Positions 1 to 9,434 of a stretch of DNA of 64,000 nt are shown one piece after another. The notes under the pieces were generated by a model, which worked only from the letters and a program-made list of their open reading frames with translations, searched no databases and was not told where the DNA came from. This stretch comes from Hahella ganghwensis DSM 17046 (GTDB taxonomy: Bacteria > Pseudomonadota > Gammaproteobacteria > Pseudomonadales > Oleiphilaceae): assembly GCF_000376785.1 (NCBI RefSeq), contig NZ_AQXX01000115.1, positions 1-64,000 of the forward strand. Reading direction: 5' to 3'. The translations under genes and the position numbers were made by a program. Position 1 is the first letter of the stretch; each line of letters starts with the position of its first letter.

Positions 1-36
1 CTGCTAACCTGCTGCCTTTTGCACTGGGGAGTGGGG

Positions 37-1578
37 ATGCCAACCAAGAGACTATCAATGCGACAACTAAGAGAAATATTACGCCTGCGGTTGCAGGCAA
101 ACCTCAGCGTTCGGCAAATCCACCGTAGTTTACGCGTCAGTGTCGGCGCCGTTTCCAAGGTGCTGACCCAAGCGCAGGCGCTGTCTTTACATTGGCCAGC
201 CATTGAGCAGATGGATGATGTTCAATTGGCTTGTCAGTTCTATCCCAATGCGGATACACGCCAGTCTACCCAGTTTGAAATGCCTGATTGGCGAGAGGTC
301 CACCAGGAACTTGCCCGCAAAGGCATGACCAAGCACCTGCTATGGGAGGAATACACCCAGCAATATCCCAATCGGAGCTACATCTACCCGCAGTATTGCC
401 ATCACTATCAACGCTGGCAGCAAACGCAGCGCCGCTCCATGCGGCAGAGGCACAAGGCGGGCGAGAAGCTGTTCGTGGACTATGCCGGACAAACCGTCCC
501 GATCGTCTGAGCCAGCACCGGGGAGGTCCGCGACGCCGAGGTGTTTGTGGCGGTGATGGGCGCCTCCAGTTACACCTTTGCCGAAGCCACCTGGAGTCAG
601 GCGCTACCCGACTGGTTGAACAGCCACGCCCATGCGTTCAGCTTCTTCGGTGGTGTGCCGCAGATGGTGGTCCCGGATAATCTCAAGAGTGGCGTCAGCA
701 AAGCCTGTCGTTACGATCCGGAAGTGAATCCTGCTTACCAGCAACTGGCGGCTCACTATGGCACCACCATTGTCCCGGCCAGGCCTTATAAGCCCAAAGA
801 TAAAGCCAAAGCGGAAGTTGGCGTACAGGTGATTGAGCGTTGGATATTGGCCCGCCTGCGCCATCAGACCTTCTTCTAGCTGGCGGAGCTGAACACCTGT
901 ATCCGTGTTTTGCTCAACGACGTGAATGCCCGACCGTTCAAGCAGCTCAGCGGGTCTCGGCAGTCCTGGTTCGAATCCATCGACAGGCCGGCACTCTCAC
1001 CGTTACCCCTACAGGTTTATGAATACACCGACATCAAAACCGCGAAGGTCAACATCGATTACCACATTCAATACGACCACCTGTACTCTGTCCCGCATCA
1101 TCTGGTGGGGGAGCGTGTAGAGGTGCATGCCAGCCGCACATTAATCACCGTGTTCTTCCACAATAAGACGATTGCCAGTCATCCCAGGCAGCACCGTCCA
1201 GGCATGAGCACGACCCCTGCCCATATGCCGACCCAACACCAAAAGCACCATGCCTGGAGTCCGGGGCGATTGATGAACTGGGCTCAGGACATTGGTGATG
1301 AGGTGCTTGGTTGGGTGAAGTATCAGCTCAACAGCAAGCCACATGAGCAACAAGCCTATCGAGTGTGTCTGGGGCTGCTCAATCTCTCCCGCCAGTACCC
1401 CCGGGAGCGTCTCAACAGCGCCTGCGCCATTGCCAATCATCGGCACCTGTATCGGCTCAAGCACATCAAGTCCATCCTTCAGTCCAATCAGGACAGGCTT
1501 TACCAGGGGGCCGACGAGACGGCTCCTCAATTACCACAAGCTCACGAGAATATCCGTGGGCCTCATAGCTTTCACTAG
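37..1578 (+). pseudogene. istA: IS21-family transposase IstA, broken by two in-frame stops
   Basis: One reading frame runs from the left part of the window to 1578 but is interrupted by TGA at 508-510 and TAG at 877-879, with no frameshift between the pieces. Read through, it gives about 513 residues typical of IstA, the DDE recombinase of IS21 elements: an N-terminal helix-turn-helix, then catalytic candidates Asp154 (FVDYAG), Asp220 (VVPDN) and Glu266 (KAEVG), numbered from a TTG at 19. I prefer the ATG at 37, which follows a GGGGAG-like ribosome site. The first stop separates the first catalytic Asp from the other two, so no fragment can be active alone. Coding character is intact around both stops, so inactivation looks recent; sequencing error or readthrough cannot be excluded. 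Confidence 0.9.
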
Positions 1579-1590
1579 CAGGACAACCTT

Positions 1591-2346
1591 ATGATCCAGC
1601 ATACCTTAACCCAACTGCGCCAGATGAAACTGACCGGCATGGCCGACGCGCTGACCATGCAAACTGAGCAACCAGGCAACTACGACGCCTTAAGCTTCCA
1701 GGAGCGTATTCAATTGCTGGCAGATAGCGAGCAGCATGAGCGGGAGCAGCGCAAGCAGCAGCGCCTGCTCAAAGCGGCCAAACTGAAACTGCATGCCACC
1801 GCCAAAGGCATCGACTACAGCCACCCTAGAGGACTTAGGCAATCGCAAGTGGCCTCTCTGTTGCCATGTGACTGGGTGAGCAAACATCAGAACCTGCTGC
1901 TCACAGGTCCCTGCGGCTGCGGGAAAACCTATCTGGCTTGCGCCTTGGCCCATACCGCCTGCTTGAAAGGCTATAGTGCGAAATACTACCGCCTCTCCAG
2001 ATTGATGCTGGAACTCTCGCAAGCCAAAGCCGATGGGACCTACAGCAAAGCCCTCCAGCACCTGGCCAAGCTGGATCTGCTGATCCTGGATGACTGGGGG
2101 TTAGAGCCGTTGAAAGCAGCGCAACGGAATGACTTGATGGAGATTATGGATGACCGCAATGGAAGCTCATCCACGGTGATCATCAGTCAACTCCCCACGG
2201 ATCAATGGTATCAATCCATCGGCGACAACACGTTGGCGGATGCCATCCTGGATCGTCTTATGCACAACGCACACAGAATCAACCTGAAAGGGGAATCGAT
2301 GCGAAAAACCCGGTCTGAGTTGACCGATGGTGAACACTTGGCGTAA
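1591..2346 (+). CDS. istB: IS21-family helper ATPase IstB
   Basis: This 251-residue AAA+ ATPase is the transposition helper of IS21 elements; it forms oligomers on target DNA and hands it to IstA. The Walker A motif GPCGCGKT is at residues 106-113 and Walker B LILDDWG at 164-170, and the length is normal for the family. It begins 12 bp after the istA stop, the usual coupled arrangement. The frame is complete, unlike istA, so it may still be made, but without a partner encoded here. Downstream come the terminal repeats of the element. Confidence 0.95.
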   Translation: MIQHTLTQLRQMKLTGMADALTMQTEQPGNYDALSFQERIQLLADSEQHEREQRKQQRLLKAAKLKLHATAKGIDYSHPRGLRQSQVASLLPCDWVSKHQNLLLTGPCGCGKTYLACALAHTACLKGYSAKYYRLSRLMLELSQAKADGTYSKALQHLAKLDLLILDDWGLEPLKAAQRNDLMEIMDDRNGSSSTVIISQLPTDQWYQSIGDNTLADAILDRLMHNAHRINLKGESMRKTRSELTDGEHLA

Positions 2347-2379
2347 AAAAGGGCTTCGCCCAATGCGGGAGATCTCAGG

Positions 2380-2426
2380 TGTTCACGATGCGCCAGAATG
2401 CCTGTTCACGTTCGGCAGAATACGCA
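2380..2426. repeat. Right-end terminal repeats of the IS21 element
   Basis: Two similar blocks, each opening with TGTTCACG and continuing to a CAGAAT core, start at 2380 and 2403, 23 bp apart. IS21 elements carry such multiple direct repeats at their ends, where IstA binds, and finish in CA; the CA at 2425-2426 is the likely tip. The left end lies outside the window, so the inverted partner and the target duplication cannot be checked. A short GGGC/GCCC hairpin lies just before the repeats at 2351-2361. Confidence 0.65.
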
Positions 2427-2741
2427 AATCAAACGTTTTCGACAATGGACACACTTTTTACTGGCAATTACCGGAATGAGAAGTAATTCTGCAAGAGCTA
2501 GTAGAAATATCAGAAAGAAGCCTTGGTCGAGGGAACTCATTAGGATTTGGTCTGCTATAAAGGATTATCTTTTAATAATTGGCTAGATATTGGGATCTAG
2601 GCGTGTCAAAAGAAACCAAGGATGCAGGTTGAAGATAGTCAGTATGGGGGAGTAGGAACCCAGAACGGCCGAATTAGTTCTCTGAGGAGTGTATCCTCGG
2701 AACTAATCAGCGTATATATGGGAAAATCCTGGAAAAGAAAA
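2427..2741. other. Gene-free spacer with a strong hairpin
   Basis: I see no convincing gene between the IS end and the tRNA. A 62-codon frame (2398-2586) overlaps the IS terminus and has no family signature. The main structure is an inverted repeat: ATTAGTTC at 2673-2680 pairs with GAACTAAT at 2700-2707, and an inner GAGGA/TCCTC stem closes a 5-nt loop. It lies 35 bp downstream of the minus-strand tRNA 3' end, so it may be the tRNA terminator or a processing structure, although it lacks a T tract. Confidence 0.4.
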
Positions 2742-2828
2742 TGGTGCCGAGGAGAGGACTTGAACCTCCACGGGGTTGCCCCCACTAGCACCTGAAGCTA
2801 GCGTGTCTACCAATTTCACCACCTCGGC
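2742..2828 (-). tRNA. leuT (tRNA-Leu-CAG): tRNA-Leu (anticodon CAG)
   Basis: On the minus strand an 87-nt cloverleaf begins GCCGAGG and ends with the matching CCTCGGC, discriminator A and an encoded CCA at 2744-2742. The anticodon loop is CTTCAGG, giving anticodon CAG (complement of 2792-2794), which reads CUG. The long variable arm with a GGGG/CCCC stem and the GGTTCAAGTCC T-arm are typical of the class II leucine tRNA and close to E. coli tRNA-Leu(CAG). It sits just upstream of rnr in the opposite orientation. Confidence 0.97.
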
Positions 2829-3041
2829 ACTTCAGGATGGCGCGCACTTTACTGGTCTGGTTTTCCTTTGTCAACGGTTTTGTTTGGAATTTTTTTGGTT
2901 CTAGTGTTAATGTGCGTTTTATCAACACTTTATTAGTCCCGGTCAAAGTGTTGTGTGCCTTGGAAAGGCTGAGAATTGTCGTCTGTAGAATGCTGTCTTT
3001 AACAAAAGTGAAACAGTGGCAGGACAATATGCCGGGCTAAA

Positions 3042-3063
3042 GCCTCGGGTGTGCACCTGAGGC
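3042..3063 (+). other. Hairpin in the rnr 5' leader
   Basis: A near-perfect inverted repeat of nine base pairs (arms 3042-3050 and 3055-3063, one G-T pair) lies 33 bp upstream of the rnr ATG. No T tract follows it, so it is more likely an mRNA leader structure than a terminator. Any role in rnr expression is inference. Confidence 0.4.
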
Positions 3064-3095
3064 TGAATGATATATAAAAATTATAGAGAGGATTA

Positions 3096-5606
3096 ATGGC
3101 GAAAAAGAGCCAATCAATAAAAGACCCCCATGCCCAGCGCGAAGCTGAGCGTTATGACAATCCCACCGCCAGTCGCGAAGCGATCCTTGCAGCATTAGTA
3201 GAGCGCGGGACCCCGGCGACAATCGAAGAACTAGCCCACCATTTCGACATTGAGCAAGCTGAAGTTTATGAAGGTTTGCGGCGACGGTTGATCGCCATGT
3301 GCCGTGATGGGCAGTTGGTGTGCAACAGGAAGGGGGCGTATGGCATTGCCAAGAAGATGAACCTGATCCGTGGCCGGGTGCAGGGGCACCGTGATGGCTA
3401 TGGGTTCCTGATCCCTGAAGAAGGTGGGGAAGATCTGTATTTATCCAGCCGCCAGATGCGGCGGGTGTTTGATGGCGATATTGTCCTGGTGAGGGAAGAC
3501 AATCGTTCCTTCAAGGGCAAGAAAGAGGCTGTCATTGTTGAGATTGTTGAGCGCAAAACAGAAGAAATCGTCGGTCGTTTCTATCAGGAAGGTGGTGTGG
3601 CATTTGTCGTGCCGGATAACCCCAAACTGATTATGGATGTGATGGTGCCTGAGCATGCGATCAATGGTGCGCAAAACGGCCAGTATGTCACTGTCAAAGT
3701 GGTGCGGCAGCCGGAAGCCCGTTCCGGGCCCATGGGGCATGTTACTGAAGTATTGGGTGAGCACATGGCACCCGGAATGGAAATTGACGTGGCGCTCAGA
3801 ACCCATGGCATACCTTTCCGTTGGCCGGAGGAAGTGGATCGGGAAGCCGAAAAGTTCACCACTGATATACCGGAGAATGACAAAGCGCATCGGGTGGATC
3901 TGCGTGATCTTCCTTTAGTGACCATTGATGGTGAGGATGCTCGGGACTTTGACGATGCGGTCTTCTGCGAACGCAAGCGCGGTGGCGGATGGCGACTGTA
4001 TGTGGCTATTGCGGATGTCTCCAACTATGTGATTCCCGGAACGGCCCTGGATAAGGAAGCTTTTGAGCGCGGTAACTCGGTCTATTTCCCCAACCGTGTC
4101 GTGCCCATGTTGCCGGAAGTGCTCTCGAATGGACTTTGTTCGCTGAATCCCCAGGTAGAACGGCTGTGTATGGTGTGTGAAATGACCATCAGCGCGTCCG
4201 GTCGATTGAGCGGATACAAGTTCTATGAAGCGGTAATGCTTTCTAAAGCCCGTCTGACGTACAGCAAGGTGGGAGCGTTTATTGAAGGGCCGGATACCAC
4301 AGAAGGTCGTGCTTTTCAGGATCGTTACCCTGACCTGGTGCCACATATCCGTGAGCTTCACAATTTGTATCTGGCGCTGAGGGCTGCGAGAGACGAGCGT
4401 GGCGCCATTGATTTTGAAACTGTGGAAACCCGGATTCTGTTTGATGCGGAGCGGAAAATCGACAAGATTGTACCGATCAACCGGAATGACGCTCATAAGC
4501 TGATTGAAGAGTGCATGCTGTGTGCGAACGTTGCCACTGCCAGGCTGTTTGAAAAATATGAAATTCCAGCCTTGTACCGGGTTCATGAGGGGCCTTCAGC
4601 CGAGCGGCTGGAGAAACTTAGGGCATTCCTGGGTGAGTTAAGTCTGTCGCTGCAGGGAGGCATGAAGCCTAAACCCACGGACTATCAGGATTTGCTTGAG
4701 CAGATCAAAGAACGTCCAGATAGTGCTACTTTGCAGACCGTGATGCTGAGATCACTGAGTCAGGCGAAGTATCAGCCAGACAATCAGGGGCATTTTGGTC
4801 TGGGTTATCAGGCCTATACTCACTTTACCTCGCCGATTCGTCGCTATCCGGATCTTCTGGTACATCGGGCCATCCGAGACCTGATTCGTGGTGAGCGGCC
4901 TTGCAGTAATGTGTTACGGGTAGACGGGGCCAAGCCTCTGAGCAAAAAAGCCCGTCACACTTACGACATGGCTGAGCTGGTCATGTTGGGTGAGCATTGC
5001 TCCATGACTGAGCGCCGCGCAGATGACGCCACCCGTGATGTCATGAGCTGGCTCAAGTGTGAGTACCTGACTCAGCATGTGGGCGACAAGTTCGAGGGAA
5101 TCATTTCGGCGGTAACGGCATTTGGTCTCTTTGTCGAGCTGAAAGAGCTCTATGTCGAGGGACTGGTGCATGTGTCCTCCTTAAAGAGTGACTACTATCA
5201 CTTTGATGCCGGCAAGCATCGTCTCGTCGGAGAGCGATCCGGAACCACGTTTCGTTTAGGGGATGAGGTTCATGTGCAAGTGGTGCGCGTGGATCTGGAT
5301 GACCGTAAGGTGGATCTGGAACTGATGGGGGACCCGAAACGTCGGCCTCGTCCAAATAAAGGCGGTGGGTTCAAAGGTAGTCAGCGACGGAAGCAGATAC
5401 TGGCAGAATGGAACGCTGACTATGAGCGCCAGAGTAAGAAGTCTGCCGACAAGGGGGGAGTCAGTTCACCTTCTGAAGAAAGGCCTGCCAAGGGCAAGAA
5501 AGGCGGTTCTGCAGGAAAGCCTGCGAAATCTTCAAAAGCCGGAGGGAAACCTAAATCTACGGGGGCTCGTAAGAAATCCTCGGCAAAACCCCGTAAGCGT
5601 CGTTAG
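3096..5606 (+). CDS. rnr: Ribonuclease R
   Basis: RNase R is a processive 3'-to-5' exoribonuclease that degrades structured RNA, including defective rRNA, tmRNA-tagged messages and cold-shock transcripts. The 836-residue product has the full order: N-terminal winged helix (about 25-90), two cold-shock/OB domains (about 95-250), RNB catalytic domain (about 270-600), S1 domain (about 655-735) and a Lys/Arg-rich tail to the end. The catalytic block TIDGEDARDFDD is at 276-287, with Asp278, Asp284 and Asp286 as the metal-binding acids. The ATG follows an AGAGAGG ribosome site. The basic tail, rich in Lys, Ser, Gly and Pro, makes it slightly longer than the 813-residue E. coli enzyme. rlmB follows, as in many gammaproteobacteria. 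Confidence 0.98.
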   Translation: MAKKSQSIKDPHAQREAERYDNPTASREAILAALVERGTPATIEELAHHFDIEQAEVYEGLRRRLIAMCRDGQLVCNRKGAYGIAKKMNLIRGRVQGHRDGYGFLIPEEGGEDLYLSSRQMRRVFDGDIVLVREDNRSFKGKKEAVIVEIVERKTEEIVGRFYQEGGVAFVVPDNPKLIMDVMVPEHAINGAQNGQYVTVKVVRQPEARSGPMGHVTEVLGEHMAPGMEIDVALRTHGIPFRWPEEVDREAEKFTTDIPENDKAHRVDLRDLPLVTIDGEDARDFDDAVFCERKRGGGWRLYVAIADVSNYVIPGTALDKEAFERGNSVYFPNRVVPMLPEVLSNGLCSLNPQVERLCMVCEMTISASGRLSGYKFYEAVMLSKARLTYSKVGAFIEGPDTTEGRAFQDRYPDLVPHIRELHNLYLALRAARDERGAIDFETVETRILFDAERKIDKIVPINRNDAHKLIEECMLCANVATARLFEKYEIPALYRVHEGPSAERLEKLRAFLGELSLSLQGGMKPKPTDYQDLLEQIKERPDSATLQTVMLRSLSQAKYQPDNQGHFGLGYQAYTHFTSPIRRYPDLLVHRAIRDLIRGERPCSNVLRVDGAKPLSKKARHTYDMAELVMLGEHCSMTERRADDATRDVMSWLKCEYLTQHVGDKFEGIISAVTAFGLFVELKELYVEGLVHVSSLKSDYYHFDAGKHRLVGERSGTTFRLGDEVHVQVVRVDLDDRKVDLELMGDPKRRPRPNKGGGFKGSQRRKQILAEWNADYERQSKKSADKGGVSSPSEERPAKGKKGGSAGKPAKSSKAGGKPKSTGARKKSSAKPRKRR

Positions 5607-5643
5607 AATACGCTATCAAAATCATTAATCACTTGAGGCGCTT

Positions 5644-6408
5644 GTGTCTGAACCAACCCTAGTTTTTGGTATTCACGCAGTGAAGGGACTGCTGTTAAAA
5701 CATCCCGGAAAAATCGAAGAGCTGCTGTTTCTGGACCAGCGCCAGGACGGTAGGGTGCGTGAGCTGTTGGGGTTGGCAAGAGACAAGAGCGTGCATTCTC
5801 GATCTGTCTCGAAGAATGAGTTTGAAAATCTTCTGAAAGGTCAGAGTGATGCGGCTCATCAGGGCGTGATAGTCAGGATCAAGGCTGACCGGATCAGCAA
5901 TGAGTCTGATCTTGACGATATGCTGGAAGCTTTATCTCCCCAGGACTTGTTTCTGGTGCTTGATGGCGTGACCGATCCTCATAACCTGGGGGCATGCCTG
6001 AGGTCAGCCAACGCGGCGGGGGTTAAAGCGGTGATTGTGCCGAAAGACAAGTCAGCCCCCTTAAACCCTGCTGCGCGCAAGGTGGCCTGTGGGGCTGCGG
6101 ACATTACCCCTCTGATCCGGGTGACCAATCTGTCCCGAACCATCAAGCATATGCAGTCCTACGGCGTCTGGTTTGTCGGGACTGCAGGTGAAACGGATCA
6201 TTCGCTTCATGAAGTGAGTCTGACAGGCCCTCTGGCTATTGTGATGGGGGCTGAAGATAAAGGAATGAGGCGCCTGACCCGAGAGAACTGTGATGCCTTG
6301 GTCAAGATCCCCATGATGGGGGAAGTCAGTAGCCTGAATGTGTCGGTGGCAACGGGGGTTTGCCTGTTTGAGGCCGTCCGCCAGCGCCATTCCCTGAAAC
6401 AGGCCTGA
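5644..6408 (+). CDS. rlmB: 23S rRNA (guanosine-2'-O)-methyltransferase RlmB
   Basis: RlmB methylates the ribose of G2251 in the peptidyl-transferase P loop of 23S rRNA using S-adenosylmethionine. The 254-residue product has the N-terminal substrate-binding domain (about 1-75) and the SPOUT knot with its three motifs: HNLGACLRSA around Asn114, IVMGAEDKGM at 199-208 and PMMGEVSSLNVSVA at 223-236. The start is GTG with CTTGAGG upstream. It follows rnr by 37 bp and is probably co-transcribed with it. Length and motifs are standard. Confidence 0.97.
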   Translation: MSEPTLVFGIHAVKGLLLKHPGKIEELLFLDQRQDGRVRELLGLARDKSVHSRSVSKNEFENLLKGQSDAAHQGVIVRIKADRISNESDLDDMLEALSPQDLFLVLDGVTDPHNLGACLRSANAAGVKAVIVPKDKSAPLNPAARKVACGAADITPLIRVTNLSRTIKHMQSYGVWFVGTAGETDHSLHEVSLTGPLAIVMGAEDKGMRRLTRENCDALVKIPMMGEVSSLNVSVATGVCLFEAVRQRHSLKQA

Positions 6409-6436
6409 CTCAGGGCCTGAGGAATATAACTATTGC

Positions 6437-6465
6437 TTGCAAGTTGGTCTGCATAGGCCTAAAAT
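6437..6465 (+). promoter_or_regulatory. Predicted sigma-70 promoter of the rpsF operon
   Basis: TTGCAA at 6437-6442 and TAAAAT at 6460-6465 are separated by exactly 17 bp, a near-consensus sigma-70 promoter. It leaves a leader of about 70 nt before rpsF. Strong promoters are expected for ribosomal protein genes; this is a sequence prediction only. Confidence 0.65.
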
Positions 6466-6544
6466 GCTGCGCTCTCAAAATTAACTTCAACTCCTTGCCT
6501 TACGCTGATCGCAACGTAAGGCTGCTAATCCGAAGGGAGATACA

Positions 6545-6982
6545 ATGCGTCACTACGAAATCGTGATCATGGTTCATCCTGATCAAAGCGAGCAGGTTCC
6601 TGCAATGATCGAGCGTTACACTTCCAGTGTAAATACTGGTGGTGGTAAGGTTCACCGTCTGGAAGACTGGGGACGTCGTCACCTGGCCTATCCAATCAAC
6701 AAAATTCACAAAGCCCACTATGTGCTGATGAATATCGAGTGTACTCAGGAAGTCATCGACGAGTTGTCCCACAACTTCCGTTTCAATGATGCTATCCTGC
6801 GTGATCTGGTTCTGCGTGAAAAAGCGCCGGTTACAGATGTATCACCGATTAAAGCAGCAGAGTCTCGTGAACAGCGTGCTCCTCGCTCTGAAGACCGTCC
6901 ATCCCGTCAGGAAGATGTCGATACCGACAGCAATAATGATGCGGAAAATGACGATTCCGACAACGATGAAAACGAAGAGTAA
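6545..6982 (+). CDS. rpsF: 30S ribosomal protein S6
   Basis: S6 binds the central domain of 16S rRNA together with S18 on the small-subunit platform. The 145 residues begin [19 protein letters not shown], the standard ferredoxin-like S6 fold to about residue 100, followed by a long tail of Asp, Glu and Asn resembling the acidic tail that RimK extends with glutamate in other bacteria. An AAGGGAGA ribosome site precedes the ATG. rpsR begins 17 bp after the stop, so the two partners are made together. Confidence 0.98.
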   Translation: MRHYEIVIMVHPDQSEQVPAMIERYTSSVNTGGGKVHRLEDWGRRHLAYPINKIHKAHYVLMNIECTQEVIDELSHNFRFNDAILRDLVLREKAPVTDVSPIKAAESREQRAPRSEDRPSRQEDVDTDSNNDAENDDSDNDENEE

Positions 6983-6999
6983 TTAAGAGGAGACATAGT

Positions 7000-7230
7000 A
7001 TGGCTCGTTTCTTCCGCCGCAGAAAGTTCTGCCGTTTTACTGCAGAAGGCGTTAAGCAAATCGATTATAAAGATGTAGAGCTGTTGAAGGGCTACATCAC
7101 TGAAACCGGCAAGATCGTTCCTAGCCGTATTACTGGTACCAAGGCGCGTTATCAGCGTCAGCTGGCGACTGCTATCAAGCGCGCACGCTACCTGGCCCTG
7201 TTGCCTTACACCGATCGTCACGATAACTAA
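7000..7230 (+). CDS. rpsR: 30S ribosomal protein S18
   Basis: The 76-residue protein begins [17 protein letters not shown] and contains the conserved [21 protein letters not shown] core that contacts 16S rRNA and S6. The ribosome site is AAGAGGAGA. It is the middle gene of rpsF-rpsR-rplI. Some bacteria have a second, zinc-free or zinc-binding S18 paralogue; only one is present here. Confidence 0.98.
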   Translation: MARFFRRRKFCRFTAEGVKQIDYKDVELLKGYITETGKIVPSRITGTKARYQRQLATAIKRARYLALLPYTDRHDN

Positions 7231-7283
7231 GAGATTAAGCGGTGGGGTAGAGCACCCTGCTGCACCGAATTGAGGTAATCAAG

Positions 7284-7730
7284 ATGGAAGTTATTCTTCT
7301 GGAAAAAGTGGCCAACCTCGGAAGCCTTGGTGATCAAGTAAAGGTTCGTTCCGGTTATGGCCGTAACTACCTGGTACCCTACGGTAAAGCGGTACCAGCG
7401 ACTAAAGCAAACGTTGAAATGTTCGAGCAGCGTCGTGCGGAGTTGGAAAAAGCACAGGCAGAGAAACTGTCTGAAGCTCAAGCTCGCGCTGATGCTGTCA
7501 ACGGTAAGGAAGTGACTATCGTTTCCAAAGCCGGTGACGAAGGTAAGCTGTTTGGTTCTGTTGGTACCCGCGATATCGCTGATGCGATCTCTACTCTGGG
7601 AACAGAAATTACCAAAGCCGAAGTCAAACTGCCCGAAGGTGCTCTGCGCACTACAGGTGAGTTCGAAATCGACTTGCAGCTGCACAGCGATGTGTTTGCA
7701 ACTGTAAAAGTGATTATTGTCGCAGAATAA
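7284..7730 (+). CDS. rplI: 50S ribosomal protein L9
   Basis: L9 binds domain V of 23S rRNA and projects from the L1 side of the ribosome. The 148-residue product has the N-terminal signature [19 protein letters not shown] and the [13 protein letters not shown] loop, a long connecting helix (about 45-75) and the C-terminal domain, the normal length. A GAGGTAATCAAG ribosome region precedes the ATG. It ends the ribosomal transcript, which then meets a terminator. Confidence 0.98.
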   Translation: MEVILLEKVANLGSLGDQVKVRSGYGRNYLVPYGKAVPATKANVEMFEQRRAELEKAQAEKLSEAQARADAVNGKEVTIVSKAGDEGKLFGSVGTRDIADAISTLGTEITKAEVKLPEGALRTTGEFEIDLQLHSDVFATVKVIIVAE

Positions 7731-7780
7731 TTTCTGGCGATAATCCCTCAAGTCTACATGTTGACTTGAGACAGTCATGG

Positions 7781-7816
7781 AAAAAGGCAGTCTCGCCATG
7801 CGGACTGCCTTTTTTT
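7781..7816 (+). terminator. Rho-independent terminator after rplI
   Basis: AAAAAGGCAGTC pairs with GACTGCCTTTTTT across a 10-nt loop and ends in seven T residues, a classical intrinsic terminator. A second hairpin just upstream (7747-7754 pairing with 7763-7770) may protect the mRNA end. Confidence 0.88.
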
Positions 7817-7927
7817 GTTTGTGAAATTAATTATTTCAAATCCAATTGCTGTTGACCCTTTTCATTAGTGGCTTTTCATTGATAATAGTGGTCCAGATAA
7901 ATCAGTTTTCTTTGTTTACAGGTGTTC

Positions 7928-9370
7928 ATGAAAGACGCTCAAGTCAGTCAGGAAAATAGTGCCAGCTTCGAAAAAGCGAAGAATTCATCCACGGACGGGC
8001 AGGGCAGTACAAGCTCGTTAAGGTTGCCGCCCCATTCTATTGAGGCAGAACAATCGCTTCTGGGTGGGTTGATGCTGGATGGTGATTCCTGGGACAAAGT
8101 TTCCGAAGTTGTCAGTGCAAAGGATTTCTATCGTCAGGACCATCGGTTGATTTTTGCGGCGATTGAAAATCTGGTGAAGTTCGACAAACTGCCTGATGCG
8201 GTCACTGTGTCTGAACAGTTGGAAAACCGCAAAGAGCTGGATAAGGTCGGTGGTCTGGCATACTTGGGAGAGTTGGTGAAAAACACTCCCAGCGCTGCCA
8301 ATATCAGGGCTTATGGAGAAATTATCCGTGAGCGCTCTGTCCTTCGTCAGTTGATTTCGGTATCGAACGAAATCACGGAAATGTCCTATGATACGGAAGG
8401 GCGGACCAGTACTGAAATACTTGATGATGCCGAGCGCAAGGTTTTCCAGATTGCAGAGGCGCGCCCGAACCAGGGGGGGCCTGAGTCGGTAAACCCGATT
8501 ATCACAAAAACCCTGAAACGTATCGATGAGTTGTTCCATTCTGATGGCGGTATTACCGGGGTGACAACAGGTTTTGCCGACCTGGATAAGAGTACCTCGG
8601 GTATGCAACCCTCGGATTTGATTATCGTGGCTGGTCGTCCTTCCATGGGAAAAACCACGTTTTCGATGAACCTGGTGGAAAATGCTCTGATGGGGACCGG
8701 GTTGCCGGTACTTGTTTTCAGTATGGAGATGCCTTCTGATTCGATTGTCATGAGGATGCTCTCGTCGCTGGGGCGTATTGACCAGACCAAGGTCCGAAGT
8801 GGTAAGCTTGAAGAAGATGACTGGCTCAGATTGACGTCTGCAGTGAATATGCTGCGCGATAAGCCGCTTTATATCGATGATACTGCTGCACTCAGTCCGA
8901 CGGAAATGAGGTCACGTGCCCGGCGTGTGGCCAGGGATCATGATGGCAAGATCGGCCTGATCATGGTGGATTACCTTCAGTTGATGAGGGTGCCGGGGAT
9001 GACTGAAGGGCGAACGGCTGAGATATCAGAAATCTCGCGGGGCTTGAAGGCTTTGGCGAAAGAGCTTGATTGTCCGGTGGTGGCCCTTTCTCAGCTTAAC
9101 CGAAGTCTTGAGCAGCGTCCGAACAAGCGTCCGGTAAACTCGGACCTCCGGGAATCCGGAGCGATCGAGCAGGATGCGGATGTTATCATGTTCATCTACC
9201 GGGATGAGGTGTATAACGAGGATAGTCCTGATAAAGGAATTGCCGAAATTATTATCGGTAAGCAGCGGAATGGTCCTATCGGCACTGTGCGTCTAGCGTT
9301 CCTTGGTCGTTATACCAAGTTTGAGGACCTGGCGCCGGATTATGACCGCTCGCGTTTTGATGATGAGTAA
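7928..9370 (+). CDS. dnaB: Replicative DNA helicase DnaB
   Basis: DnaB is the hexameric 5'-to-3' helicase that drives the replication fork and interacts with primase and the clamp loader. After a variable N-terminus the product has the DnaB N-terminal domain (about 35-140), a linker, and the RecA-like ATPase with Walker A GRPSMGKTT near residue 236, the SMEMPSD motif, Walker B MVDYLQLM and a QLNRSLE segment. A GTG at 7922 is also in frame; I prefer the ATG at 7928 because ACAGG lies just upstream. No intein interrupts the ATPase domain, and the length (480) is normal. Confidence 0.97.
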   Translation: MKDAQVSQENSASFEKAKNSSTDGQGSTSSLRLPPHSIEAEQSLLGGLMLDGDSWDKVSEVVSAKDFYRQDHRLIFAAIENLVKFDKLPDAVTVSEQLENRKELDKVGGLAYLGELVKNTPSAANIRAYGEIIRERSVLRQLISVSNEITEMSYDTEGRTSTEILDDAERKVFQIAEARPNQGGPESVNPIITKTLKRIDELFHSDGGITGVTTGFADLDKSTSGMQPSDLIIVAGRPSMGKTTFSMNLVENALMGTGLPVLVFSMEMPSDSIVMRMLSSLGRIDQTKVRSGKLEEDDWLRLTSAVNMLRDKPLYIDDTAALSPTEMRSRARRVARDHDGKIGLIMVDYLQLMRVPGMTEGRTAEISEISRGLKALAKELDCPVVALSQLNRSLEQRPNKRPVNSDLRESGAIEQDADVIMFIYRDEVYNEDSPDKGIAEIIIGKQRNGPIGTVRLAFLGRYTKFEDLAPDYDRSRFDDE

Positions 9371-9434
9371 TCTCGTCATATAGATAGATGATTGCCCAAA
9401 TCCATGTTAATAAAAGAGAAAGTTGAGTTCTGAC

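Noticed and set aside
2398-2586. 62-codon open frame next to the IS end
   Set aside because: It begins inside the IS terminal repeat, lacks a ribosome site and has no family signature.
3915-4586. 223-codon frame on the minus strand
   Set aside because: It lies wholly inside rnr and is the antisense shadow of a conserved catalytic domain.
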